A DNA stretch of 64,000 bases. It comes from JAFLCM01 sp046154665 (GTDB taxonomy: Bacteria > Planctomycetota > Phycisphaerae > Phycisphaerales > UBA1924). Positions 9,151-20,113 of this stretch are shown here, piece by piece. A program made the position numbers and the translations under genes. Under the pieces are notes generated by a model. It ran no database searches and was not told the origin of the DNA. It saw only the letters and a list, made by a program, of their open reading frames with translations. Location: the NCBI GenBank assembly GCA_046154665.1, contig JBJXFG010000102.1, positions 83,840-147,839 of the forward strand, given 5' to 3'. Each line of letters begins with the position of its first letter. Within the stretch, counting starts at the first letter, position 1.

Positions 9151-9900
9151 ATGCCAACACCCACGCCCACAACCCCGCTCGGTCTGGTCGCCTCGACTGC
9201 GTCACAGCCCAATGCGACGCTCAAGGTCCGGGCGGCCAGCAGAGCACGCTCGGCCCAGTGGTTGCTCGAGGTGTCCGTCTTCACACTCGCGGCGGTGTTC
9301 GTGGTGTGGTCGGCGGTCAACGCCAAGCGTTCGCAGGTCGGCCCGCTGCTCGCCGCGGTCGAAGCGACGGGGACCTCCCAGGCCGTCGCTTTCGTGGCGG
9401 CGACCAACGAATCCACCCAAGAAGTCGTCTTTGAGGATGTGGTCGAGGAATCCGACGCGCTGCTGGCACCGGTCGAAGCCGCCGCCGAGCCGGTGAAACC
9501 CGCTTTTGGTCTCGGCAGCTTTACGCCCGAAGCCGGCGCCGTCCGCTACTTTGACGGGCGTCCCATCCGGCCCAAGAAGACCATCATCATGACGGTGACG
9601 GGCTATTCGCCCGACGCGCGGAGTTGCGGCGACTCCGCCGATGGGCGCACCGCAACCAACCATTCGGTCTGGACCAACGGGATGAACCTGGTGGCCGCCG
9701 ACCCGCGGCTGCTGCCTTACGGCTCGCTGGTGAGCGTGCCCGGCTACGCCAGCAGCGACGTCGTTCCGGTGCTGGACTGCGGCGGGGCGATCAAGGGCGC
9801 GCGGCTCGACCTGCTCTACCCGTCGCACGAACACGCGCTCCAGTGGGGCGTGAAGCGGGTGAAGGTGACGGTGTGGGAATACGCCGACAAGGCGAAGTGA
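9151..9900 (+). CDS. membrane-anchored 3D-domain protein
   Basis: A 249-residue protein with one transmembrane segment near residues 30-52 (WLLEVSVFTLAAVFVVWSAV), a variable linker, and a C-terminal 3D domain (a double-psi beta barrel as in MltA and Rpf/YocH-type cell-wall proteins). The domain runs from TVTGYSPDARSCGDSADG through AADPRLLPYGSLVSVPGY to VLDCGGAIKGARLDLLYPSH; the conserved Asp residues of the 3D name are visible. This suggests a periplasmic peptidoglycan-modifying or -binding role, for example in the manner of a lytic transglycosylase. It is apparently monocistronic, followed by palindromic repeats. Confidence 0.85.
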   Translation: MPTPTPTTPLGLVASTASQPNATLKVRAASRARSAQWLLEVSVFTLAAVFVVWSAVNAKRSQVGPLLAAVEATGTSQAVAFVAATNESTQEVVFEDVVEESDALLAPVEAAAEPVKPAFGLGSFTPEAGAVRYFDGRPIRPKKTIIMTVTGYSPDARSCGDSADGRTATNHSVWTNGMNLVAADPRLLPYGSLVSVPGYASSDVVPVLDCGGAIKGARLDLLYPSHEHALQWGVKRVKVTVWEYADKAK

Positions 9901-9910
9901 TTTCCGGCCA

Positions 9911-10052
9911 ACGAGCGCCGAGCGTGAGCGAGTGGGTTGGATGTGTGAGCGCTCCGTGGGAACCAAGACCCGTCGCTGACGCTCTGGGCTCGTGTGGTTG
10001 AGCTCCAGAAATTCTTTGAAAAGCCCCTCCCTGACGGTCGGGGTTCTGTTTG
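9911..10052. repeat. palindromic repeat A, copy 1, plus inverted EPRP repeat
   Basis: Two arms, ACGAGCGCCGAGCGTGAGCG (9911) and CCGTCGCTGACGCTCTGGGC (9970), form an inverted repeat with a roughly 35-bp loop. They belong to the family also found at 25096, 34953, 62207 and 63963. After it, 10025-10050 is the inverse of the ACAGAACCCCGACCGT repeat at 5028. Together they fill the gap between the 3D-domain gene and speA. Confidence 0.8.
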
Positions 10053-10177
10053 GACCGCTACAGTCTTGCCAGCCGCGCGGCGTTTGCGCCCCGTCGGCAC
10101 GCTCCGAGTCGGCCCGGTGTTCTCCCTTTGGGGATGCACGCCGGGCCTTCGCCCTTTTCCGCGAGGCAGCACAGTCG

Positions 10178-12262
<2,085 letters not shown>

Positions 12263-12272
12263 GGCGTCAGGC

Positions 12273-13016
12273 ATGGACGAGCACCAAGTCCAGTCCGCAT
12301 GGTTGCAAGCTGTCACAACCTGCTTGGCCGGAGCCCCCCCGCTGATCAGGAGACTGGACCGAGTGTTCAGCGTCGAACCCCACATGGGGTCGAACCAGTC
12401 GCCCGTTGAGTTCACGGTCTTGGCCGGGCACTTGTTCAGTCGCCTGATTGATACGATCCAGGTTCGTACGCGGGATGTTTTCTTCTCCGGCAAGGGCCTT
12501 GGCCAGCGCGACAAAGACAGGCTCAAGCGCCTTTTCAGTCAGTTCAATCGTGATCCCGAACCGACCGAACTCTTCTCGCTCGACTTCGCAGCCAGAAGCT
12601 GGGATCGTGAGCATGGCATTCCGGCGATCGCGCTCGCGTTGGAATCGGAAGGCAAACCGATCAAACACGACCACATCGCCGAAGCGTCGCTCTCCGATAT
12701 GCTGAAGTTGGTACACATTCATGCCAGCCATCGTGTCTTCCTCGGCCGTGTCAACGCCGGTAGCTACAAGTCGCACGGGCTCTACATGCCGAAGTGGGAT
12801 ACGGTCAAGGAAGAAATTGAGCAAGTTTTTGCGTTTGCAGCTCGCAATCGGCTCGTTCCCGACGACGGTTCCCTAACCGCACTCATCCTCCACACTTCGA
12901 ATGCTCGCCAAGACTGGCGATATACGATTCAGACATCGACCGGCGCTCAGATGCGATGTTCCGACTGGGCACGGCCCGAGTGCGTGTCGCATCCCGCGCC
13001 CGAGGATTCCAAATGA
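12273..13016 (+). CDS. hypothetical protein, 247 aa
   Basis: No family was recognised. ATG 12273 follows the speA stop by 10 bases. The protein is soluble, of mixed helix and strand, with a His/Asp-containing central part (KHDHIAEASLSDMLKLVHIH). Its codon use is visibly less GC-biased than that of speA, with more A- and T-ending codons, which hints at acquisition. Its last codons overlap the next gene in an ATGA junction (13013-13016), so the two are probably co-translated. Confidence 0.6.
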   Translation: MDEHQVQSAWLQAVTTCLAGAPPLIRRLDRVFSVEPHMGSNQSPVEFTVLAGHLFSRLIDTIQVRTRDVFFSGKGLGQRDKDRLKRLFSQFNRDPEPTELFSLDFAARSWDREHGIPAIALALESEGKPIKHDHIAEASLSDMLKLVHIHASHRVFLGRVNAGSYKSHGLYMPKWDTVKEEIEQVFAFAARNRLVPDDGSLTALILHTSNARQDWRYTIQTSTGAQMRCSDWARPECVSHPAPEDSK

Positions 13017-13255
13017 CCATCGAACAAATCCGCCAACTCCACAGCGCCCGCCCGTTTCTGCCTTTCACCCTCAAACTCGCGGACGGCAACAAGTTCACCA
13101 TTAGCCACCCGGAACTCATGGCGGTGTCCCGCGGCGGTCGCGTCGTCCACGTGGTCACCGAGCGAGACACGATGGAGCACATCGACCTGCTCCTCGTGAC
13201 GTCGGTCGAGGAACACACGCGCTCGACCGGGAACGGGCGGCGCAAAGCGGGGTGA
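13013..13255 (+). CDS. small conserved protein of the PFRPF-type DUF family
   Basis: An 80-residue protein starting at the ATGA overlap with the upstream gene. The sequence IRQLHSARPFLPFTLKLADG followed by ISHPELMAVSRGGRVVHV matches a small beta-rich family common in Planctomycetes and Verrucomicrobia (usual form: PF-PF-I-L-DG then HPEF). The function is unknown. Pairing with the 247-residue hypothetical protein makes a two-gene cassette after speA. Confidence 0.65.
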   Translation: MTIEQIRQLHSARPFLPFTLKLADGNKFTISHPELMAVSRGGRVVHVVTERDTMEHIDLLLVTSVEEHTRSTGNGRRKAG

Positions 13256-13267
13256 GGCGTCCGTTCG

Positions 13268-13408
13268 CACTTGATCCGAGCCCTGAGCGCAAGCTCAGGG
13301 GCACGCCCAGAAATCGCACGCGTTCCCTTGGTTCCTTGGCCCCGAGCTCGCGCTCGGGGCTCGGACGAAAAACGCACTCGACCACTTTGCCACTCGACCA
13401 CTTTTTCC
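13268..13408. repeat. two palindromes and inverted octamer array before exbD
   Basis: GAGCCCTGAGCGCAAGCTCAGGG (13279-13301) and CCCCGAGCTCGCGCTCGGGGCTC (13340-13362) are short hairpins of a family also present at 17675-17810. They are followed by ACTCGACCACTTTGCCACTC GACCAC, the right-arm octamers of the 2513-2868 palindrome, and a T-run. The array ends two bases before the exbD ATG. Confidence 0.75.
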
Positions 13409-13409
13409 G

Positions 13410-13877
13410 ATGCGCCGCCCCCGCCGCCAAACCTGGGACATCCGCTTCGAGCTCGCCCCGATGCTCGATGTGGTCTTCATCCTGCTCACGTTTTTCATCT
13501 TCGCGATGGTGCTGAGCAAGCGGTTCACGGTCACGGACATCCGTCTGCCGCGGGCGGGCACCGGCACCGACGCTTCCGCGGCGGGCGGCGCTCAGGCGGG
13601 TGCGATCGTCGTCTCGCTCCGGCCCGGCGGCGAGGTGCGCGTGGATGATCAGCCGGTGCCACTCGATCAGGTGCCCGCGCGCATCGCCGAGGCGAGAAAA
13701 CTCCAGCCCGGCGCGGACGTCTTCCTGGCCCCGGACGTCGCGGCGGCCAGCGGCGACCTGTTCGCCCTCATGGACACCCTCGCCAAAGCGGGCATCCGCG
13801 ACCTGCGATTCCTTCGTCAGGACGCTCAAGCGCCCGCACCCGCGGCCCCTTTGGACGCGGGCTCGCCCACGCCATAG
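13410..13877 (+). CDS. ExbD/TolR-family biopolymer transport protein
   Basis: A 155-residue inner-membrane protein of the proton-driven ExbB-ExbD/TolQ-TolR motor. It has a short cytoplasmic N-terminus, one membrane segment (residues 17-37) starting with ELAPMLDVVFILLTFFIFAM that contains the conserved Asp, and a periplasmic domain that ends with the FALMDTLAKAGIRDLRF helix-strand of the family. No exbB or tolQ gene is adjacent in the window, which is unusual because the partner is normally next door; it may be encoded elsewhere. The C-terminus is Pro/Ala-rich. Confidence 0.9.
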   Translation: MRRPRRQTWDIRFELAPMLDVVFILLTFFIFAMVLSKRFTVTDIRLPRAGTGTDASAAGGAQAGAIVVSLRPGGEVRVDDQPVPLDQVPARIAEARKLQPGADVFLAPDVAAASGDLFALMDTLAKAGIRDLRFLRQDAQAPAPAAPLDAGSPTP

Positions 13878-14184
13878 GTCGCGCTCGGGTTCGTCCGTCT
13901 CTTCGTGCGACGTCGTTCAGCGACCGCTTCCGAGCGAAGCGTCGACACGCGCCACGGGGATACCCGGACCTTGCCGGTTCTGCGGACCATGCGGGTATTC
14001 CGGACCGTCCGGTATCGGTTGGCTGATTTCACGCGGATTTGGCTCGCCCCTGCGTAAACCGTGTGATAGGCTCTCTTTGTGAGAGATTCGGACGCTGGAA
14101 CTCACGCCCTCCCGCACCCGAACCCGGGCCTGCGGAACACTTGCAGTGGGCGGCGGGCGTCCGATCGAGCGAGGAGTTGAGATC

Positions 14185-15834
14185 ATGCGGAGTCTTCGGT
14201 TTGTTTCACTGGGCGCCGTCACGGCGATGTGCGGTTGTCTTACGGCTCAGGCCGGCCCGGATGCCGTCGAGGCTTCCGAGTCTGCGGTGCCAACGTCGTA
14301 CACGGTGCGTGCCGGCGAGGCCTTCGCCGCGGGCGTGCCGGAGCGCTTGACCTTTACGACGCGCGGGCTGGTGCTCAACGCGCCGAACTGGCTGAACCGG
14401 GCCGACGCGGCGTACATCGGGCCGCCGACACCGCCCGAGATGCTCCGCGAGGATGGCGGCCCCGAGCGCGGCGGGTGTGACTTCACGAACACCTATTCCG
14501 GCGCGGACTTTGCCAGCGGCGGCTCGCTGTTTGCTCAGGCCGGCATGGCCCAGGGCGAGTGGGCCGCGGTGCAGTTTGTCGTGCCCGCGGGGCACTTCCC
14601 GGTGCGCATCCGTCTCAGCGAAATGCTGTGGGCCACGCTCAACGCAACCACCCCCACCACCACGCGCTACACCATCCGCTGGTACTCCGGCAGCCCCGCC
14701 ACGGGCACCCCGATCGAGGAGTTCTCGTCCGACGGCGTGATCCTGCCCAACATCTCGCTGCCCATCGGCACCAGCGCCGTCAACGTAGCGGTGCTCATCG
14801 ACGCTCAGGACCCTGAGCAGATCATCATCCCCGCGCCGATCGATGGGTCCAACTCGTTCACCGTCGCGTTCCAGATCACCCAGCACAACAACCCCTCGGC
14901 GAACCCCTGCCTCATCCCCACGCCCACCGCCAGCAACGCCTTCCCCACCACCGACACCAACGGGCTGTCGGAGCCGACCCGCAACTGGCTTTTCGGCGTC
15001 AACTGCGGGCTCTTCGGCTGCCCGGCCAACGGCGGATGGGCGCAGTTCGAGAATCTCCCAGCGTTCTGCAGGCCCAGCGGCGACTGGAACATCCGCGTGT
15101 CGTACGAGCTCGTCAACTGCGGGCCCGCCAGCGGCGCCTGCTGCTTCTCGAGCGGCACCTGCCTCGATGGGCAGACCGCGAGCGCCTGCACCGGCGCGGG
15201 CGGGACGTATCGAGGCGACAACACGCTGTGCTCGGGCGTCACATGCGTCGCGTCCACGCAGGCGTGCTGCTTTGCCTCGACGCAGACCTGCCTTGACCTG
15301 ACGCCGACGAACTGCACGGGCTTCGGCGGGACGCTCGCCGGCTCGGGCACGTCGTGCGCTTCGTTCGTGTGCTTCCCCATCGGCGCGTGCTGCCTGCCCA
15401 TCGGGACCTGCTTGGACGGCCAGTCGCCGGCGCAGTGCTCGTCGCAGGGCGGGATATTCCGCGGCAACGCGACCACCTGCGCCACCGAGAACTGCCCGCC
15501 GCCGCTGGGTGCCTGCTGCGGCGCTTCGGGCTTCTGCGCCGAGTTCTCGCAGACCAACTGCGCCAACGTCGGCGGATCGTGGAAGGGCCCGCTGACCACC
15601 TGCGCCGACACCAACAACAACGGCACCGCCGACGCGTGCGAAGCGCTGCTGCCTTGCCCCGGCGACTTCAACAACGACCGCCAGCGCAATACCCCCGACC
15701 TCACCTTCTTCCTCGGACGCTTCGGGAGCACCGGCACCCCCCCCGGTTTCCCGGGCGACATGAACAGCGATGGCGCGGTCAACACCGCGGACCTCACGCA
15801 GTTCCTCGGCGTCTTCGGCGTGGCGTGCCCGTGA
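14185..15834 (+). CDS. secreted protein with four Cys-rich repeats and dockerin tail
   Basis: A 549-residue exported protein. ATG 14185 follows a good GAGGAG ribosome site (about 14171) and starts a signal peptide (LGAVTAMCGCLTAQA). Residues 30-310 form a beta-rich domain of unknown family. Four tandem Cys-rich modules of about 40 residues follow (15139-15640). Each has the plan GACC-x(5)-C-x(8)-C-x(4)-GG-x(6)-C, with six or so cysteines probably disulphide-bonded outside the cell. The C-terminus holds two dockerin-like calcium repeats (DFNNDRQRNTPDLTFFLGRF and DMNSDGAVNTADLTQFLGVF). It is probably a surface or matrix protein. It ends at a strong terminator (15938-15981). Confidence 0.82.
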   Translation: MRSLRFVSLGAVTAMCGCLTAQAGPDAVEASESAVPTSYTVRAGEAFAAGVPERLTFTTRGLVLNAPNWLNRADAAYIGPPTPPEMLREDGGPERGGCDFTNTYSGADFASGGSLFAQAGMAQGEWAAVQFVVPAGHFPVRIRLSEMLWATLNATTPTTTRYTIRWYSGSPATGTPIEEFSSDGVILPNISLPIGTSAVNVAVLIDAQDPEQIIIPAPIDGSNSFTVAFQITQHNNPSANPCLIPTPTASNAFPTTDTNGLSEPTRNWLFGVNCGLFGCPANGGWAQFENLPAFCRPSGDWNIRVSYELVNCGPASGACCFSSGTCLDGQTASACTGAGGTYRGDNTLCSGVTCVASTQACCFASTQTCLDLTPTNCTGFGGTLAGSGTSCASFVCFPIGACCLPIGTCLDGQSPAQCSSQGGIFRGNATTCATENCPPPLGACCGASGFCAEFSQTNCANVGGSWKGPLTTCADTNNNGTADACEALLPCPGDFNNDRQRNTPDLTFFLGRFGSTGTPPGFPGDMNSDGAVNTADLTQFLGVFGVACP

Positions 15835-15842
15835 GCCATGTT

Positions 15843-15903
15843 CGGAGCCGTCCGCGCGAGCGGACGGCCCCACGCTTGTGACCGACGGCTCACGTCGTCG
15901 GCT
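15843..15903. repeat. GGAGCCGTCCGCGCGAGCGG repeat E, copy 1
   Basis: Two adjacent hairpins, GCCGTCCGCGCGAGCGGACGGC and GACCGACGGCTCACGTCGTC GGCTC, follow the stop codon at once. The same pair occurs at 43342-43430, and related arms lie at 54909-55035. Confidence 0.75.
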
Positions 15904-15937
15904 CTGAGCCGACCGTCGATTTCTTTCCGCAACTCAG

Positions 15938-15981
15938 CCGCGGGTTCTCGGCCCCACCAGGTCCAAGAACCCGCGGTTTTT
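15938..15981 (+). terminator. Rho-independent terminator
   Basis: A 14-bp stem (CCGCGGGTTCTCGG at 15938 with CCAAGAACCCGCGG at 15963; one mismatch) and an 11-base loop are followed by TTTTT. It serves the Cys-rich dockerin gene. Confidence 0.9.
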
Positions 15982-16118
15982 CCTTTCCGCCTTGTCAGAG
16001 GATCGGCGGTCCAAGTGAACCTGTCCCGCGATCGATCCGATTCGGCCACGCGGAACGTGTCCCCCCGTTCGGCTCCAAGTGTGCGCCGCGCGAAGGGCCG
16101 TTCCGCGGAGGACCGTCC

Positions 16119-17594
16119 ATGTGCAAACAGGCTCGCCCAAGCGTTGGACCGGCGGTGTTGTTCGAAGCGGTGCGTTCTCGGCCGCTCGCCGTGGCGTTAC
16201 TGATGCTCGCCGCGGGTTCGCCCACGGCTTTGGCGCAGGCTGGCGAGCCGGTGGAGTCCGAGCCGGTGCTGACCGCCGAGGCGTACGAGATGTTCGAGTT
16301 CCTGGGCGGACCGGACCTTCCCGGCCAGGAGCCCGGCGAGCGCGAGCGCCGCGACCCCGACGATGCCGCGTCTGAAAAGGCCGCGGTACCCACGGCATCC
16401 GAAGCCAGAGAGTGGTTCGGCGGCAAGGCGTGGTGGGAATGGTCCCGCGCCACTGGCGACTGGGGCGGCGCACGCACCGCGCTCGAAGATCACGGCCTCA
16501 CCCTCTCGGGCTCGTTCATCTTCGACCTCGTCGGCGCGTGGTCGGGAGGGCGCGACCAGCGCTCGATTTCCGCGCGACTCTTCGACTTCAACGCCATGCT
16601 CGATCTTGACAAGGCCTTCGGCATCAAGGGCGGCTCGGTGTTCGCGGATTTCCAGGTGCTGTCGGGCAACAGCCCCTCGCGCCGCGTCGGCGATTTCCAG
16701 GGCACGTCCAATCTTGAGTCGGATCAGAGCCGCAATCAGCTCTCCGAGTTGTGGTACCAGCAGTGGCTGTTCGACGATGTGCTGCGGATCAAACTCGGGA
16801 AGATCGACGGCAACAAGGAGTTCGATTTCCTTTCGCACGCCGTGGAGTTCCTGAACACCGGCGCGGGCCTGACGGTGACGAGCGCCTTCCTCCCGTGCTA
16901 CCCGGACCCCTCGACGGCGGTGTGCGCGTTCATCTACCCCACGCAGAAGTGGTACATCGGATTGGGCTTCTTCGACGGGGCGATCAAAGACGGCGTCCGC
17001 ACCGGCGAACGCGGGCCCGCCACGTTCTTCTCCGACGATCTCTCGGACGACTTCTTCTACACCGCCGAGACGGGCGTCACGTTCGACCTGGGATTCATCA
17101 AAGACCTCCGCATCGCCGGGGGCGTGTGGCATCAGGAGGGCGACTTCGAAGAGTTCAACGGCGGCGGTGAACAGGACGGCACCACCGGTTTCTACGTCAT
17201 CTCCGAGGGCACGCTGTGGTCGCCCGGGGGCGGCACGGCAGAAGGCGCGGAAGACGACGACAACCGCGGGCTGGTCGGCCTGTTCCGCTACGGCCACGCC
17301 GATGAAGAAGTCGTCGCCGCGGGCAACAGCCTCGGCGGCGGGCTGCACCTCATCGGCACGTTCCCCGGTCGCGACAGCGACACGGCTGGTGTGTGGGTGA
17401 ACTGGGTCGACCTCAGCGACGAGGAAGGCGCCGGGTTTGAGAATGATGAGACGGTGGTGGAACTGTTCTACAAGATCAGCGTGACGCCGTGGATCACGGT
17501 GACGCCGGACATCCAGTTCGTGACGGACCCGTCCGGGAGCGAAGATGTGAGCGACGCGGTGGTCGGGTCGTTGCGGGTTTCGATCACGTTCTGA
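16119..17594 (+). CDS. OprB-family carbohydrate-selective porin
   Basis: A 491-residue outer-membrane beta barrel of the OprB family, which admits sugars. The signal peptide covers about residues 20-42 (LAVALLMLAAGSPTALAQA). An acidic, Glu/Pro-rich spacer follows, then the family opening WWEWSRATGDWGGARTALED with GLTLSGSFIFDLVGAWSGG. A barrel of alternating strands ends in an aromatic residue (GSLRVSITF), the usual outer-membrane assembly signal. This supports a diderm envelope with a true outer membrane. No sugar genes are adjacent; the carbohydrate locus lies 12 kb downstream. Confidence 0.9.
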   Translation: MCKQARPSVGPAVLFEAVRSRPLAVALLMLAAGSPTALAQAGEPVESEPVLTAEAYEMFEFLGGPDLPGQEPGERERRDPDDAASEKAAVPTASEAREWFGGKAWWEWSRATGDWGGARTALEDHGLTLSGSFIFDLVGAWSGGRDQRSISARLFDFNAMLDLDKAFGIKGGSVFADFQVLSGNSPSRRVGDFQGTSNLESDQSRNQLSELWYQQWLFDDVLRIKLGKIDGNKEFDFLSHAVEFLNTGAGLTVTSAFLPCYPDPSTAVCAFIYPTQKWYIGLGFFDGAIKDGVRTGERGPATFFSDDLSDDFFYTAETGVTFDLGFIKDLRIAGGVWHQEGDFEEFNGGGEQDGTTGFYVISEGTLWSPGGGTAEGAEDDDNRGLVGLFRYGHADEEVVAAGNSLGGGLHLIGTFPGRDSDTAGVWVNWVDLSDEEGAGFENDETVVELFYKISVTPWITVTPDIQFVTDPSGSEDVSDAVVGSLRVSITF

Positions 17595-17599
17595 CGTTG

Positions 17600-17884
17600 T
17601 TCTCAGCGCGGAGACGCGGAGGGTACGAAGAAAGGCCGAGATTGAACGGCTGCGCAACACAGCCCTCTGGGTCATCCGAGCCCCGTGCGCGAGCACGGGG
17701 CCAAGGTCGATCCGTGCGCCTTTGAAATGCCCTTGACGGTTCACTCTGTGTGATCGAACGCTCATCCAATCGCGGAGCGTGGCCCTGTGCTTGCGCACAG
17801 GGCTCGGTTCACGCGATGGGCGCTGACAAACCCAGCATTTTCTGATTCTCTCCGCGTCCTCCGCGTCTCCGCGGTGAACCCTCT
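17600..17884. repeat. repeat cluster between convergent genes
   Basis: CGCGGAGACGCGGAGG (17608) and its inverse CCTCCGCGTCTCCGCGG (17856) bracket two hairpins: GAGCCCCGTGCGCGAGCACGGGG (about 17678-17701) and GGCCCTGTGCTTGCGCACAGGG (about 17780-17802). The hairpins belong to the family at 13279. The cluster fills the gap between the OprB gene and the DUF418 gene, which are convergent. Confidence 0.75.
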
Positions 17885-17889
17885 CTCAC

Positions 17890-19329
17890 TCACCCCGCGG
17901 CTTTCCCCGGAAGCCGCAAGTACGTCACGCAGCGCCACAGCCACTCCATCGGTCCCATGCGGAACACTTTGAGGTAGAGCGTGCTGAAGATCACCTGCGC
18001 GACGAAGATCGCCGCGACGATGCCGAGGCGCTGGCCCCGCGTGGTCTGGTCGTAGAGGTGCAACCCCCACTCGTAGAAGAGGAACGAACACACGACGGTC
18101 TGCGTGAGGTAGTTGGTGAGGGCCAACCGCCCGACGTTCGCCAGCGCTCCGGTGAGCGGGGCGGCGACGCGGGCGTTCACCGCCAGCGCGATCGCCGCGA
18201 GGTAGCCCAAGCTCAACAGCGGACCGAAGAGGATGGCGTTGGCCGAGAGCAGCGCCGCCGCGGCATTGGGGGCCATGAACTTCGACGCCAGCGCCCCGAG
18301 CAAGCACATCGGCAGGCCGACGAGCGCGCCCAGCAGCAGCATCTTCTTGAGCCGCCCGTCACGGGCCGGATCGAACAGCCCGACGCGGTAGAGCACCGCC
18401 CCGAAGAGCAGCATCGCGATGACGTGCCAGCCGAAGCCGACAAGGCACACGATCAAGAACATGCTCCAGTTGAACGCGTTGAAGAGCAGGCGGTCGAGCG
18501 GGTTGCCGTTTGTATAGGCTTGCCGCTCATACTGCATCCAGACGGGGTCGGAGGGGCCTTCTTGCCCTTTACCTTCGCCCATCGCTTCGAACAGGTGGAA
18601 CAACGGGGTGTCGATGCCCTCGATCTTGCCGTCGCGGATCGCGCGGTTGTCTTCAGTGGACGGGGGCGCGGCGGGCGGCATTTCTTTGGGTGCGCCGCCC
18701 TCCGGGATCGGTGCCGCATCGGTCAGTTCGACGGCATCGGGCGTCGGTGCCGCATCCGTCGGCGCGGCTGGGGCGGTCACGACCACGGTTGACTCGTTCG
18801 CTGTCACAGCGTCGGCCTGACCGGGCGTGGAGATGTACGCGAACAACGTCATCAGCACCAGGGCGATGAACAGGAAGACCGAGCCGGTGATCGCCATCGC
18901 CTTTGTGCTGACGCGATGCATGAGCAGGACGAACATGCCGCCGATGCCGTAGAGGAAGAGAATATCGCCGTACCACAGGAGAAGCCCGTGCAACAGGCCG
19001 AGGAACCCGAGGAAGACGTAGCGTCGGATGCCCGGGCCCCAATAGGACGTGCCGCGGCCTCGAGCGCGATCGGCCTGCATCATCAGGCCGAAGCCGAAGA
19101 GCATCGCGAACAGCGGGTAAAACTTCGACTCGCAGAAGATCTTGACGAAGTAGAACGAGACGAGGTCGGCGGCGGTCGCGCCCGCCGGGAGCTCGGGCAG
19201 GACGAACATCCCAAAGGGCTCCGCGAAGCTCTGGATGTTCACGCACAGAATGCCCAGCAGCGCAAACCCGCGCACGGCGTCGATGGCGGTGATGCGCTCG
19301 GTGCCGACGGTTGGGGCGAAGGTCGTCAT
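17890..19329 (-). CDS. DUF418 (YeiB-like) membrane protein
   Basis: A 479-residue polytopic membrane protein of the DUF418/YeiB family. ATG 19329 puts the family signature RITAIDAVRGFALLGILCVN near residue 11. Several membrane segments follow, and a C-terminal DUF418 block carries RLALTNYLTQTVVCSFLFYEWG and GPMEWLWRCVTY. A hydrophilic loop of about 110 residues rich in Ala, Pro, Glu and Thr (about 18530-18830) is inserted mid-protein, which is longer than usual. The molecular function of the family is not settled; it is often linked to transport or acyl transfer at the membrane. Confidence 0.88.
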   Translation of the reverse strand: MTTFAPTVGTERITAIDAVRGFALLGILCVNIQSFAEPFGMFVLPELPAGATAADLVSFYFVKIFCESKFYPLFAMLFGFGLMMQADRARGRGTSYWGPGIRRYVFLGFLGLLHGLLLWYGDILFLYGIGGMFVLLMHRVSTKAMAITGSVFLFIALVLMTLFAYISTPGQADAVTANESTVVVTAPAAPTDAAPTPDAVELTDAAPIPEGGAPKEMPPAAPPSTEDNRAIRDGKIEGIDTPLFHLFEAMGEGKGQEGPSDPVWMQYERQAYTNGNPLDRLLFNAFNWSMFLIVCLVGFGWHVIAMLLFGAVLYRVGLFDPARDGRLKKMLLLGALVGLPMCLLGALASKFMAPNAAAALLSANAILFGPLLSLGYLAAIALAVNARVAAPLTGALANVGRLALTNYLTQTVVCSFLFYEWGLHLYDQTTRGQRLGIVAAIFVAQVIFSTLYLKVFRMGPMEWLWRCVTYLRLPGKAAG

Positions 19330-19567
19330 AGGGGGTCCGAGGTTGGAGATCGGGGCGTTTGGATCGGACAGATAGTGGGCGAGGCGACGCCGAGAACGAA
19401 CTGCGCCGGGAATGCGCGTCATACGGACTTGTGAAGCACCCATTTCGCGGCGGGAAAGAAACTCGTGCTTGCGGGGCAAATCGACCGCGCGATCCGCGAT
19501 CCTCGCCCCCATCCAAGATATAGTGGACACCCCGCGAACGCCCCCCGCCCGTGGGCTCCAATCCCCG

Positions 19568-19614
19568 CGCCCCCACTCCGTACCTCCGTGCCTTCGTGCC
19601 TCACTGCCTTCCCC
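19568..19614 (+). promoter_or_regulatory. pyrimidine-rich leader of nrdR
   Basis: CCCCCACTCCGTACCTCCGT, then CCTTCGTGCCTCACTGCCTTCCCC, runs directly into ATG 19615 without a Shine-Dalgarno sequence. It shares the CCTTCGTGCCTC word with the leader at 7672. Confidence 0.5.
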
Positions 19615-20103
19615 ATGCTCTGCCCCTTCTGCCAGTTTGACGACGACAAGGTGATCGACAGCCGTGCCAGCGAGGCGGGGCGGGTCATCCGTCGGCGTCG
19701 CCAGTGCCTCAAGTGCGGCAAGCGCTACACCACCTACGAACGCGTCGAAGAGACCGTCCGCCTCACCGTCATCAAACGCGACGGCTCACGCGTGCCCTTC
19801 GACCGCGAGAAGATCCTGCGCGGCCTGCTCGCCGCCTGCGGCAAGCGGCCCATCCCCGAAGAGGCCAAGGTGAAGCTCGTCGACGAAGTCGAAGAAGAAG
19901 CCCACCGCCTGCACGACCGCGAAGTCGAAAGCCGCGTGCTGGGCGAGATGGTCGCCCGACGACTCAAAGACCTCGACGAGATCGCCTATGTCCGCTTCGC
20001 CAGCGAATACTTCCAGTTCCGCAACGTCGGCGAGATCATGCAGCAGCTCGAAGAACTCAGCCAGCGCGTGAAGGATGTGAAGGAGCAGCAGCGGATGTTC
20101 TGA
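19615..20103 (+). CDS. nrdR: transcriptional repressor NrdR
   Basis: A 162-residue repressor of ribonucleotide reductase genes that senses ATP/dATP. The N-terminal zinc ribbon has C3, C6, C31 and C34 (CPFC and CLKC) followed by the RYTTYERVE motif. An ATP-cone domain starts near residue 48 (LTVIKRDGSRVPFDREKIL) and ends with AYVRFASEYFQF. Length and motifs are fully typical. No nrd genes or NrdR boxes were seen in the window. Confidence 0.97.
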   Translation: MLCPFCQFDDDKVIDSRASEAGRVIRRRRQCLKCGKRYTTYERVEETVRLTVIKRDGSRVPFDREKILRGLLAACGKRPIPEEAKVKLVDEVEEEAHRLHDREVESRVLGEMVARRLKDLDEIAYVRFASEYFQFRNVGEIMQQLEELSQRVKDVKEQQRMF

Positions 20104-20113
20104 GCTGTTGCGA

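Noticed and set aside
13878..14184. Structured RNA between exbD and the Cys-rich protein
   Set aside because: There are several short CCGG-rich dyads, but no match to tRNA, tmRNA, SRP or 6S patterns; probably more degraded repeats.
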